A stretch of DNA of 64,000 nt from CADEEN01 sp963816315 (GTDB taxonomy: Bacteria > Pseudomonadota > Gammaproteobacteria > Burkholderiales > Burkholderiaceae_C), in the NCBI GenBank assembly GCA_963816315.1, contig CAWFJZ010000024.1, positions 13,658 through 77,657 on the forward strand, given 5' to 3'. The position numbers were made by a program, and so were the translations under genes. The notes under the pieces are model-generated. The model saw only the letters and a list, made by a program, of their open reading frames with translations. It was not told the origin of the DNA and ran no database searches. Below are positions 1 through 8,859 of this stretch, piece by piece. Numbering within the stretch: position 1 is the stretch's first letter; each line of letters opens with the position of its first letter.

Positions 1-223
1 ACAGGTTGGCAGCGGCTGGCGCTTGCGCGGACGTGCTCGATGCATGGCGGCGCCCGGCGCCCGGCGCCCGGCGCATTGCGAGTTGCATCGCTCGCAGCCG
101 CCTTGGAAGACGCAGCATGACCATCTATGCCGTGACAGCAGCGCAGACACGCTGCCGCAGATGGTGCGCGTCGGCCGTTGGCCGCACGCAATTCAGCGTG
201 TTCGTGCCCTGACGCGTTGCCCC

Positions 224-685
224 CTACGGACGCAGAGCCTTACGCTCGTACGGCAGGCTGATCATCGCCAGCCGCTCGGTGTTCAACTCGCTCTCGAAGT
301 CGTCGCGGACATAAAGCTTGCCATTGCGGCGCAGCAGCAGCACACGTTCGAACTCCATGGCGAAGCCGGTGTCGCCGGTGGTCGAGCACAGCATCAGGTC
401 CACGATGCGCATCATGGTTTGCACGCCGAGCTCCATGTTCGGGCCGCCGAGGACAGGGCGAAACGACACTAGAAGTGTCGGTGCGAAGCCGAACGCTTCG
501 AGTGCAAGACGCTTGCCGTGTTCGTTGGCGTCACCCGGCAGCACCGTGACCGTCACGCCGTCGTTGTACAGCCACACGTGCGGCCCCTCGGACCTCACCC
601 TCAGCCCGAACTCTGCAATCAGTTTCTTGCTGCACTCCGGCACCGACATCTTGGTGTCTGCGCCGAGTTCGTAGTAGATAGCCAT
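224..685 (-). CDS. SitI3-like immunity protein
   Basis: This 153-residue cytoplasmic protein has no signal peptide or membrane segment. Its second half carries the pattern I associate with the SitI3 immunity family of Myxococcus swarming-inhibition systems: a helix with MMRIVDLML, an acidic turn (TGDTGF), then ERVLLLRRNGKLYV. It starts 39 bases after the stop of the large toxin gene on the same strand, the usual toxin-then-immunity order. The inferred job is to bind and neutralise the toxin's C-terminal tRNase. The ATG at 685 has AGGGG about 9 bases upstream. The family call rests on pattern recall; pairing with the toxin rests on position. Confidence 0.65.
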   Translation of the reverse strand: MAIYYELGADTKMSVPECSKKLIAEFGLRVRSEGPHVWLYNDGVTVTVLPGDANEHGKRLALEAFGFAPTLLVSFRPVLGGPNMELGVQTMMRIVDLMLCSTTGDTGFAMEFERVLLLRRNGKLYVRDDFESELNTERLAMISLPYERKALRP

Positions 686-723
686 GTTGCGATGCCCCTA
701 GCACTTTGCAACGCCAAGACCGA

Positions 724-3700
724 TCAAGGCAGGCGGTAGATGACCTTGTCCGGACCAATGACGATCACTTCCTTGATGCCCGTGTTGCCGGCGGCAAACG
801 CAGCGCGCAGTTCATGTCGGCTGACTGGATTCTCGGCCAGGTTCAGCACGACGCGATCGGCTTGAGCGAGTTTGTTGCCGATACGAGAAACGATGTTGTC
901 CGCCGAAGTCGTCGCTGCAGGGGAGTAGACATCGAACCTGCGCCCCTCGACGAAAACGTCGTGGTTGTCCGCTCCAGGCGCCTTCGATTGCGGGTTGTAC
1001 TCGACTCGATACCCCGCAGCGGCCAGCGTGTCCGCAGCTTCGTTCTGCAGGCGAATGCCGCGCTTGAAGCGTGAGTCCGCACTGGGCGGAATCGTCTCGG
1101 CCTCACCGATCGGCCGCCCTCCCTGCACACCCGTGGGCCGCGTGGCGCCCGCCGTGCGCCGCGCCGCCAGAATGCCGCCGGCGCCGATGGCGCCCATGAT
1201 CTCGGGCATCGCGCGCTGGGCCTCGAAGGCCCGGCTTTGGCGAACCAGCGCTTGCTGCTCAGGGGTGAGAACCTGCCCTTCATCTTTCGCGATTTGGCCC
1301 AGGTCGCCGATCAGCGTGAGCAGCCGGGTCGCGGCGAGCTCCTGGTCGTGCGTGATCGGCGCTGCGCCTTGCACCGTGGTCGCCGACAGCCGCAGGAAGC
1401 CCTGGTACGTCTCGTCGATCGCGCGACCGATCTCCGGGCCTTTCAGCGAGCCGTCGGCGATGCGCGACTCGACACTATCGATGACCTCGCGCGCGCTGCG
1501 CACATCCGGCGTCCAACCGACGCCAGCCACCAGCACCGGATCAGGCTCAGCGACCAGGAAGCGGGCCACGGCGTCGTTCAGCGTGCGCTGCGAGTAGCCA
1601 TCCACCACCTCCGCTGCCGTGGCCGGGTCCATGCCTTGCGCCAGCAACTGTCCGCGAAGCTGCTGCAACTGGTCGCTCCAGGGTGCGGCCTCGTGTGTCA
1701 CCCCCGGCATCAGGTTGCCGTCGTCATCGAAGGCCACACGCGTCGCCGGCACAACGCCACCATCCTGCTCCGCCGGCCCCGCCCGCAACTGCGCATCGGC
1801 CGCATTGAGCAGCGTGCGGTTGTTCGCCGCCTCGGCGTCCCGTTGGCGCTGCTCGACGCCGGCGTTGAAGTCTCGAGCGACCGCTTGCGCCGAGCCCATG
1901 CCACTGGCCAGCGACTGCGCCGCATCCAGGTTGCCGCGGCCGATCTCGCGCACTGCGCGCAAGCCCGTCACCACCTCTTGCGCCTGGCTCAGGTTCTGGC
2001 CCATCGCGCTGCCGTTGCCGCTGACCTGTGCGCCCAACCCGAGAGTGCCGCCGAGTGCGGCCAGCGCATCACGGCTGCGCACCGCCTCGCGGATGTTCAG
2101 CGCCTGTTGCGCATACCCGGTGGCGCTGGCCAGCGTGTTCATTTGCGTGCTGGCACCGGGCCCGCCGACCGCGCCGCCGAGCAGGCCCAACGCCGAGCCG
2201 ATGTCCTTGTTGGCCACCACGTTGTAGGCCATGCTCAGCCGCGACGCCGCGGTGGCGACGTTGCTGATCGTGTTGACGGTGGCAGCACTCGCACCGAACG
2301 CGCCGGCGACGTTGCCCGCGCCGCCGACCAGGCTGGCCACGCCGCCGAGCACCGCGCCGAGGCTCTTGTGCTTGATGCCCTGATAGACCATGTAGGCCGC
2401 GCGCGCCAGGTCGATCACGTGGACCACCAGCGCCACGATGGGAATCGGGATGAAGCGGCAGATCATCAGCACGGCGGCGAAGAGCTTGCTTTGCATCAAC
2501 TTCTGGAAGGCCTGCTTGGTGATGCGATGGAGTTCCTTGGCCGTGTCCTTGACGGCTTGATGAACGGCCTTGACGCTGGTCTTGACCGCGTTGACGCCGT
2601 CCTTCAAGCCGTCCTTGACCTTGTCGAAGTCCATCGTCACCAGACCGGTGGCGACGGTGACGGCGGACTTGGCCAGGTTGACGACACCGCGGGTCACCGC
2701 GCCCGCAACCTTCTTGATGCCGCCGGTGATGGCCTTGAAGGCTTTGCTGAAGAAGCCGTACTCCACCGTCACGGCCTGGCCATTGATGTTGACCACGCCG
2801 TGGTCGTTGTCGGCCCTGAGCGCAGCCATCTCGGGCGCGCTGATCGCGTCGCCGTGCATCAGCTTGCCGAAGATCTCGCCTTCATCGCCCAGCGCATCAC
2901 TCGTGTTGATGCGCGCATCGATGCCGTGGCCCATCTCTTCCATCAACAAGCGCTGGGCTTGCGCCGGGTCGCCGTGCAGCAGCTCGCGGCTGATGTAGAT
3001 GGTGTCGCTGCTTTGCACGTAGGCGCCCTGGGCGCTGCCCGGGCCTTGCGTGCCCGACAGGTCAGCCAGCGCCTGGCTGCTCACCACCTGGACCTTGGGC
3101 GCCCAGCTGAAGTCGCCGGCCAGCGCCTGCTGACGAATCGTCTCGGCCTTGCCGGCATCGAACTTGTCGCCGAAGGCTTGGCGCAGCAGGGCGGTGAAGG
3201 CTCCCTTGTCGCCGGCCTGCGCGGCAAAGCGCTGGTGCACGGCGCTGGTCACGCCGTTCAGCGCGGCGGCGTCGCGCGCCGCGGCCTGCAGCGCGGGCAC
3301 GGGCGTCTGCAGTCTGGCGATGAGGGCGTGCAGGCGGCTGCTGAACTGGCCGAGGTGGTGCAGCCAGCCCGATCCGCCTTGCAGCGTCGGCGTCAAAGCG
3401 GCGTGGCGCAGCTCGGCTTGGTGGTGCGCGCGCTCGGTCTGCGCTTGCAACGACTGAGCGATGCGCACGAGCCGGCTGGAGCTGGCGGGCTGCAGCGCTG
3501 GCTGCGTTGCGATGGCAGCGGCAGCGGCAGAACCGGCGGCACCGACGATCGCGCCGCCGTCACCGAAGATGGGCTGGCCGCGCGGTGCGATGACGGCGGC
3601 GCGCACGATCGTCTCGCGCTGCGGCGGTGCGGCGGGCGAGGGCGAGGGCGAGCGCGTGGCGACCGGCTCGGCCGCAACGCCGCGCGGGCCGTGGGCGTGC

Positions 3701-3984
3701 CACATGGGCTCGCGCGGCAGCTTCGGCGGCGACGGCTTGACCAGCCGTGGCGGCTGATCGCGCACGGCGCCGTCGGCGTCAGGGCCCGAGCGCGCGCGCT
3801 GCGCATTCGGGTCGCGCGGCGAGGGCGCCAGCAGCCTCGAGAGTGCGCCCGGCGATGCCGCTGCAATGCCGGTGTGTGCATCGGCGTGCTCTGCGGTGGC
3901 CGCCACATCGCCATCGGCGTCGCGTGCGCGATCGGCCCAGCTCTGGCGCCGCACGGCGCTGTCGTTGCCCAGATGAATCGTCAT
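724..3984 (-). CDS. Polymorphic toxin with CdiA-CT-type tRNase C-terminus
   Basis: A 1086-residue modular toxin. Residues 1-170 are Pro/Ala/Arg-rich and low in complexity. Residues 270-410 hold a domain with EEMGHGID (349-356) followed by GDEGEIF, a form seen in large bacterial hemolysin-like proteins and resembling a degenerate HExxH site. Residues 500-565 are hydrophobic, and a helical, Gly/Ala-rich linker follows. The last 115 residues (from about 972) contain GADNHDVFVEGRRFDVYSP and ADRVVLNL, the pattern of the CdiA C-terminal tRNase fold, a PD-(D/E)XK-like nuclease. No Sec signal is visible. It lies downstream of sctU and a FliO-like gene on the same strand, so T3SS delivery is possible but unproven. 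An immunity gene follows. Confidence 0.72.
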   Translation of the reverse strand: MTIHLGNDSAVRRQSWADRARDADGDVAATAEHADAHTGIAAASPGALSRLLAPSPRDPNAQRARSGPDADGAVRDQPPRLVKPSPPKLPREPMWHAHGPRGVAAEPVATRSPSPSPAAPPQRETIVRAAVIAPRGQPIFGDGGAIVGAAGSAAAAAIATQPALQPASSSRLVRIAQSLQAQTERAHHQAELRHAALTPTLQGGSGWLHHLGQFSSRLHALIARLQTPVPALQAAARDAAALNGVTSAVHQRFAAQAGDKGAFTALLRQAFGDKFDAGKAETIRQQALAGDFSWAPKVQVVSSQALADLSGTQGPGSAQGAYVQSSDTIYISRELLHGDPAQAQRLLMEEMGHGIDARINTSDALGDEGEIFGKLMHGDAISAPEMAALRADNDHGVVNINGQAVTVEYGFFSKAFKAITGGIKKVAGAVTRGVVNLAKSAVTVATGLVTMDFDKVKDGLKDGVNAVKTSVKAVHQAVKDTAKELHRITKQAFQKLMQSKLFAAVLMICRFIPIPIVALVVHVIDLARAAYMVYQGIKHKSLGAVLGGVASLVGGAGNVAGAFGASAATVNTISNVATAASRLSMAYNVVANKDIGSALGLLGGAVGGPGASTQMNTLASATGYAQQALNIREAVRSRDALAALGGTLGLGAQVSGNGSAMGQNLSQAQEVVTGLRAVREIGRGNLDAAQSLASGMGSAQAVARDFNAGVEQRQRDAEAANNRTLLNAADAQLRAGPAEQDGGVVPATRVAFDDDGNLMPGVTHEAAPWSDQLQQLRGQLLAQGMDPATAAEVVDGYSQRTLNDAVARFLVAEPDPVLVAGVGWTPDVRSAREVIDSVESRIADGSLKGPEIGRAIDETYQGFLRLSATTVQGAAPITHDQELAATRLLTLIGDLGQIAKDEGQVLTPEQQALVRQSRAFEAQRAMPEIMGAIGAGGILAARRTAGATRPTGVQGGRPIGEAETIPPSADSRFKRGIRLQNEAADTLAAAGYRVEYNPQSKAPGADNHDVFVEGRRFDVYSPAATTSADNIVSRIGNKLAQADRVVLNLAENPVSRHELRAAFAAGNTGIKEVIVIGPDKVIYRLP

Positions 3985-4099
3985 GACCTTGCTCCCCGCG
4001 TGCGTATCGAACCGGTGCGGAAGATACGAATCGTGTGCGCGGCGGGATAGCTGGGTCGTGCCCGAGCTGGGGTGGCCCCGAGGAGCTGTGGTGGCGCGC

Positions 4100-4420
4100 T
4101 CAGGGCGGCGTTGTGGGCGCCGCAGCCGGCGGTGGCATGGCGGGCAGGGCTTCGGCCGCGCGCTGATCGATCACCTGGATCGCCGCCGGCGTCACGCCCA
4201 GCAGGTAGTCGCGTCCATGCCAGCGCAGCGTCACCACGCGCTCGCGCGGCCCGAGCGCCACCGAGCCGATCACCTGCGCCGCCGAGGCGCCTGCCGGCAG
4301 GCGGCCGAGCTGCAAGCGCTTGAGCGCCGCCAGACACAACCACGCCAAGCCCAGCACGAGCACGAGCGCAAGCACCATGCCGGCGACTTGCGCGATGAAC
4401 GAGGCGCCGCCGTTCATCAC
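4100..4420 (-). CDS. FliO-like protein of the T3SS cluster
   Basis: A 106-residue protein with one N-terminal transmembrane helix (about residues 8-30) and a small cytoplasmic domain containing VALGPRERVV and YLLGVTPAAI. These match the FliO core SLGPRER...LLGVT. In flagella FliO helps assemble the FliP-FliQ-FliR export gate; FliO is normally absent from injectisomes. The start (GTG 4420 or ATG 4417) overlaps the sctU stop, implying translational coupling. No flagellar genes are nearby, so it probably serves the local SctR/S/T gate. The Pro-rich C-terminal tail is unremarkable. Confidence 0.65.
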   Translation of the reverse strand: MMNGGASFIAQVAGMVLALVLVLGLAWLCLAALKRLQLGRLPAGASAAQVIGSVALGPRERVVTLRWHGRDYLLGVTPAAIQVIDQRAAEALPAMPPPAAAPTTPP

Positions 4421-5604
4421 ACGGCCTCCGTCGGCTCGGGCCGGTCGGGGTAGCGCGTCAGGTCTTCGCCCGGCGGGCGCCGCCGACGCGGCGGCAGCGG
4501 CGTGTCATTCAATCCCGGCGACTTGTCGGCCTCGGCGAGTTCGTCGCGCACCTCGCGCGCCCACAGCACCACTTCGGCGATGACGTCGAACAGATCGGCC
4601 GGCACCAGCTCGCCGACCTCGGCTCGGGCGAGCAGGTCGCGCGCCAGCGGCACGTTGCGCACCACGGGCACGCCGGCGTCCTGCGCCGCCTCGCGCATCG
4701 CCCGCGCCACATGGTCTTCGCCCTTGGCGGCGATGGTCGGCACCGGGCAGTTCTCGCGGTCGTAGTCGATCGCGATCGCCACGTGGCTCGGGTTGACCAC
4801 CAGCACGTTGGACTGGCTGGCCGCCGAGACGGCATTGCGCTGCGACCACTCCTCGTGCGCTTGCCGCCGCTGCTGCTTGACCAGCGGGTCGCCTTCGCTT
4901 TCCTTGATCTCCCGGCGGATGTCGCGCAGGCTCATGCGCATCTTCTTGGTGAAGCTCCAGCGCTGGTACGCGGCGTCGATGAACGCCAGCAGCACCATCA
5001 CCGCCGTGCTCCAGAGCAGGATCGGTTTGGCCGCGGCCCACAACGCGTCGCCGAGCACCTGCGGGTGAGTGGCCGTCGGCAGGCGCATCAGGTCGGGGGC
5101 GATCGACCAGACCGCGAGCGCGGCGATGGCGATCAGCAGCAGCGTTTTGACCGCGGTCTTGGCCAGCTCGATCAACGCGTCGAGCTTGAACATGCGCTTG
5201 ACGCCCTCGACCGGGTTCATGTTCTCCAGCTTCGGCTTCAGCTTTTCCAGCGCGAACACAGGCCCGGCCTGCAGGAACTCAGTGACGACGCCCAGCGCCG
5301 CCATCGGCACCAGGACCGCACAACTCAGGGCCAACACGACCCAGATCGACTGCTCGGCCAAGCGCGGCCCCGCGGTGGCGAGCGGCTCGAAGGCCATGCC
5401 CAGCGCGGCGCGCATCAGGCCGGCCAACTCGGCGGCAGCCCAACCGGTGGACAGGAGCACCAACAGCGCCGCGACGAGCATCGTCACCATGCTCGTCAGG
5501 TCACGGCTCTTCGCAACGTCGCCCTTCTTGCGCGCGTCCTGCAGCTTCTTCGGCGTCGGCTGTTCGGTTTTGTCGCCGCTGTCGTTGTCTTGCGCCACAG
5601 GCAT
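4417..5604 (-). CDS. sctU: T3SS export apparatus switch protein SctU
   Basis: A FlhB/YscU-family inner-membrane protein of about 395 residues. The start is placed at ATG 5604 because the family N-terminus (KTEQPTPKKLQDARKKG) begins just after it; the open frame continues to 5799 without recognisable homology. Four hydrophobic segments lie within residues 40-215, followed by a cytoplasmic domain with the autocleavage motif NPSH at about 271-274 (usually NPTH; NPSH is an accepted variant). Cleavage there switches substrate class from needle to later substrates. It reads away from the main T3SS operon and overlaps the FliO-like gene. Upstream ATGs at 5682 and 5694 are possible alternative starts. 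Confidence 0.9.
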   Translation of the reverse strand: MPVAQDNDSGDKTEQPTPKKLQDARKKGDVAKSRDLTSMVTMLVAALLVLLSTGWAAAELAGLMRAALGMAFEPLATAGPRLAEQSIWVVLALSCAVLVPMAALGVVTEFLQAGPVFALEKLKPKLENMNPVEGVKRMFKLDALIELAKTAVKTLLLIAIAALAVWSIAPDLMRLPTATHPQVLGDALWAAAKPILLWSTAVMVLLAFIDAAYQRWSFTKKMRMSLRDIRREIKESEGDPLVKQQRRQAHEEWSQRNAVSAASQSNVLVVNPSHVAIAIDYDRENCPVPTIAAKGEDHVARAMREAAQDAGVPVVRNVPLARDLLARAEVGELVPADLFDVIAEVVLWAREVRDELAEADKSPGLNDTPLPPRRRRPPGEDLTRYPDRPEPTEAV

Positions 5605-5767
5605 CCCTTGGCCGGCATGCAAAGCCACCCATTGACCGATGGTGGCGGCAAGGCGAGCACGGGTTGCCTGAACTTGCGTCATTGGTAAGCGCATGCAAGT
5701 GGCGCTGCCCAACCGCATCCGACAGCGCGCTCCGGACGTCCCTATAAGAAGCCGATCACTTGGCCGA

Positions 5768-5790
5768 CCGCTCGACGAGCGGGTTTTTGT
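5768..5790 (+). terminator. Hairpin with T-tract ahead of the T3SS operon
   Basis: A perfect 6-bp stem CCGCTC / GAGCGG with a 3-base loop is followed by GTTTTTGT, the form of an intrinsic terminator on the + strand. It lies in the divergent region between sctU and the transglycosylase gene, about 80 bases before the latter. It could shield the operon from antisense read-through or act as a leader attenuator. No confident sigma-70 promoter or PIP box was found around it. Confidence 0.45.
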
Positions 5791-5872
5791 CATGGACAAA
5801 GTTCGATGCCAGGCGGGTGTAACTCACGACGAGACACATCTTTCGTGAACTCTGTCACACAGAAAGGGGGTC

Positions 5873-6883
5873 TTGAGCGAAACACTGTCCAACGGCCCGA
5901 AGACCAGACAGGACAAAAAGGTGAGGAAGAACAAGCTCGATTCGAGGCGCGGCGACCAGATCGCCAGCCTGCATGTCGTCATGGCGACCGTCAACCCGCG
6001 AGCGATCGGCGCGGCGGGTCTTGTTCGGCGCCAGCGCCCTGCTGCGGCGTGCTCGCAACCCGCAGCGACGCTGTTCTGGACGGTGCTGCTCACGGGCTGT
6101 GCGCTGGCGTTTGCGGGACTGGCCCGCGCGGCCGACGACTTGAAAGACCACACCACCTGCGAGGCCGCCGGGCGGGCCGTGCAGTCGATGAGCGCTCTGC
6201 AGCGCCAGCGCTTCCAGCAGACCGGCCAGACCGCGGAGCCGTGCGCGGGCGAGCCTGCGGCCCAAAGTCTGCCGCCAGGTCGGCGCGAGGCGGTGCACCT
6301 GCAGCTTTTCAATGGTCCGGGCACCGCCATGGCCGGCCGCAACCCGCACCGCTCGGTGGCCAGCCGCGTTTCCGGCGCCACGGCAACCGCAATGCCGCAG
6401 CCGCTGGGTCCGTATTCGGCCAAGCCGCGTGCCGTCGAGTTGGCGCCCGCCGTGGATGCGGCGGCGCGCCGTCACAACATCGACCCGCTGCTGCTGCACG
6501 CGATTGCGCATGTCGAGTCGCGCCACGACCCGAAGGCGCGCTCGCGTGCCGGCGCGTTGGGCGTGATGCAGGTCATGCCGGGCACGGGGCAGCGCTTCGG
6601 CGTGGCCGACCGCGCGGCGCTGCACGATGTGCCGACCAACCTCGAAGTCAGCGCGTCTTACCTGAAAACGCTTCAGGACCGCTTCGGCAACAACCTGCCG
6701 CTGGTGCTGGCGGCCTACAACGCCGGCGAAGGCGCTGTCGAACGTCACGGCCGGCAAGTGCCGCCCTACGCCGAAACTCGGCGCTACGTCGCCGACGTGA
6801 TGGCGACGTACGAGCGCCTGGGCGCGACGGCGCGGCAGGTGCGCAGTCGCGCGGCGCCGCGCGGCCCGGCCAACATGCTGTGA
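5873..6883 (+). CDS. T3SS-associated lytic transglycosylase (SLT fold)
   Basis: First gene of the T3SS operon. The C-terminal half is a goose-lysozyme-like SLT domain: AIAHVESRHDP carries the catalytic Glu, then GALGVMQVMPGTGQRFG and AAYNAGEGAV. A hydrophobic segment (FWTVLLTGCALAFAGLARA) followed by ADD suggests Sec export and cleavage. The enzyme would open peptidoglycan locally for injectisome assembly, like the IpgF/HpaH/EtgA class. The start is uncertain: TTG 5873 has an AGGGGG only 2 bases away, and ATG 5981 would give a shorter leader. The sctV start follows 14 bases downstream of the stop. Confidence 0.82.
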   Translation: MSETLSNGPKTRQDKKVRKNKLDSRRGDQIASLHVVMATVNPRAIGAAGLVRRQRPAAACSQPAATLFWTVLLTGCALAFAGLARAADDLKDHTTCEAAGRAVQSMSALQRQRFQQTGQTAEPCAGEPAAQSLPPGRREAVHLQLFNGPGTAMAGRNPHRSVASRVSGATATAMPQPLGPYSAKPRAVELAPAVDAAARRHNIDPLLLHAIAHVESRHDPKARSRAGALGVMQVMPGTGQRFGVADRAALHDVPTNLEVSASYLKTLQDRFGNNLPLVLAAYNAGEGAVERHGRQVPPYAETRRYVADVMATYERLGATARQVRSRAAPRGPANML

Positions 6884-6896
6884 AGCGGCGCCCACC

Positions 6897-8859
6897 GTGA
6901 GCGCCTCGACCACAACGCCCCTGCCGCCGCTGCCGGCCCGCCACGGCAGCAAATTGAGCGGCCTGATGCTGGTGCTGGGCGTGCTCGTCGTCATGGCGAC
7001 GATGGTCGCCACGCTGACGCCGTGGCTGATCGATGCGCTGCTGGCGGTCAACGTGGTGATCGGCGCGCTGCTGCTGCTGATGGCGATGTACGTCAAGACG
7101 CCGCTGGAGTTCTCGGCCTTTCCGAGCGTGATGCTGATCACCACCGTCTTTCGCCTCGCGGTCTCGATCGCCACCACCAAGCTGATCCTGCTCGACGGCG
7201 CTGCCGGCCACATCATCGACGCCTTCGGCCGCTTCGTCGCCGGCGGCAACCTGATCGTCGGCCTGGTCGTGTTCCTGATCGTCACGGTGGTGCAGTTCAT
7301 CGTCATCGCCAAGGGCGCCGAGCGCGTGGCCGAGGTCTCGGCGCGCTTCACGCTCGACGCCATGCCGGGCAAGCAGCTCTCGATCGACTCCGACCTGCGC
7401 TCCGGCCTGATCGACAAGGACGAGGCGCGCCGCCGCCGCCGCGAACTCGAGCAGGAAAGCAAGATGCACGGCAGCCTCGACGGCGCGATGAAGTTCGTCA
7501 AGGGCGAGGCCATCTGCGGCATCGTCATCATCGTCATCAACCTGCTCGGTGGCCTGGGCGTGGGCGTGCTGCAAAACGGCATGACCCTGTCGGCCGCGGC
7601 GGTCAAGTACTCGATCCTGACCATCGGCGACGGCATGGTGGCGCAACTGCCGGCACTGCTCAGCGCCTCGGCCGCGGCGCTGCTGGTGACGCGCAGCGGC
7701 GGCGACGCCGGCGACAACAACCTCGGCGACGTCATCGGCCGCCAGTTCGCCGCCAAGCCGCAGGTGCTGCTGTCGGCCGCGGGGCTGTGCCTCGTCATGG
7801 CCGCGGTGCCGGGCTTTCCGGCGCTGGTCTTCATCCTGCTGGCGCTTGGTCATCGGCGGCGTCGGCGCGCTGTTGCTGCCGCCGGTGCAGGCGCGTTTTC
7901 GCCACTTCATGCGGCCGGCGCGCGAGACCGTGCTGCGGCGCAAGGACGCTCCTCCTGCCAACCTCGCCACCGCGCTGCCCACCGTGCGGCCGGCCTTGCC
8001 GCTGGTGCTGCAACTGCCCGGCGCGGCCATGAACGGCATGCAGCCCGAGCGCATCGTGCAGGCGTTGGAAGGCGTGCTCGACCGCATCAATTTGGACCTC
8101 GGCGTGCCGTTGCCGCGCATCGCGCTCGTGCCGACGACCGGCGCGCAGGAGTACGTCTTGCTGGCACACGAGGTGCCGATCGCTCGCGGCGCTGTGCCGG
8201 CGGGCGATTTGCCGGCAGCGCTGGCCGAACTGGTGACGCAATCGCTGCGCCGCCACCTCGGCCTGTTCTTCGGCACGCAAGACGCCAACAGCTACCTCCT
8301 GCGCGCCAGCCACGAGCTGCCCGACGTGGTCAAAGAAGTCTTGCGCGCGCTGCCGCTGCAACGCGTGGCCGACATCCTGCGGCGGCTGATCGAAGAAGAA
8401 GCGCCGATCCGCCACGCGCGCGACATCCTCGAGGCGCTGGCCGACGCCGCGCAGCGCGAGAAAGACGTGCACGCGCTGACCGAGTTCGCGCGCATCGCGC
8501 AAAAGCGCCAGTTGAGCCACCGCGTCGCGCCCGATGGCCACTTGCGCGCGCTGCTGCTGGCGCCGGCGCTGGAGGAAGTGCTGCGCCAGGCCATCCGCGT
8601 TGTCGGCGGACAGCAGGTGCTGGCGCTCGATCCACCGCAAACGCAGTTGCTGACGCGCGCGTTGTCCGACGCCGTGCGCTCGCAGCAACCCAACGCGCTG
8701 GTGACCGCGGTGGACGTGCGTCGCCATGTGCGCCTGTTGATCCAGGCCGACTGTTTCGACACCCCCGTCCTCAGCTACCACGAGCTCGCGCCCGATCTGC
8801 GGCTCGAGCCGCTGGGCCGCGTCGAGGTGCCCGATGGTCATTTTCTGGAGGCTCGATGA
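6897..8859 (+). CDS. sctV: T3SS export gate SctV (frameshift near 7846)
   Basis: FlhA/YscV family, about 653 residues if the frame is repaired. The N-terminal half has multiple membrane helices and the family signature (VKTPLEFSAFPSVMLITT; RFTLDAMPGKQLSIDSDLR). The C-terminal half is the cytoplasmic nonamer-ring domain that docks chaperone-substrate complexes. The two halves lie in different frames: the first runs into nonsense after LVFILLALG, and the second resumes at VIGGVGALLLPPV. Removing one T at about 7846-7847 restores a continuous protein. The start is GTG 6897. The stop overlaps the sctC start (ATGA). I infer an insertion error rather than a dead gene. Confidence 0.9.

Noticed and set aside
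1..223. Possible gene at the left edge
   Set aside because: Open frames there are short, mutually overlapping and Arg-rich, without family features or ribosome-binding sites.
1237..4050. 937-residue open frame antisense to the toxin gene
   Set aside because: Rich in Arg, His, Gln and Ala with no domains; it mirrors the codon structure of the real toxin gene on the other strand, a common artefact of high GC.
5790..5850. PIP box (TTCGB-N15-TTCGB) for HrpB/HrpX-type control
   Set aside because: TTCG elements at about 5801 and 5841 are about 40 bases apart, not the required 15.
7840..7852. Programmed +1 frameshift in sctV
   Set aside because: No slippery codon with stop, no upstream Shine-Dalgarno-like stimulator, and unrelated genes show the same kind of break.
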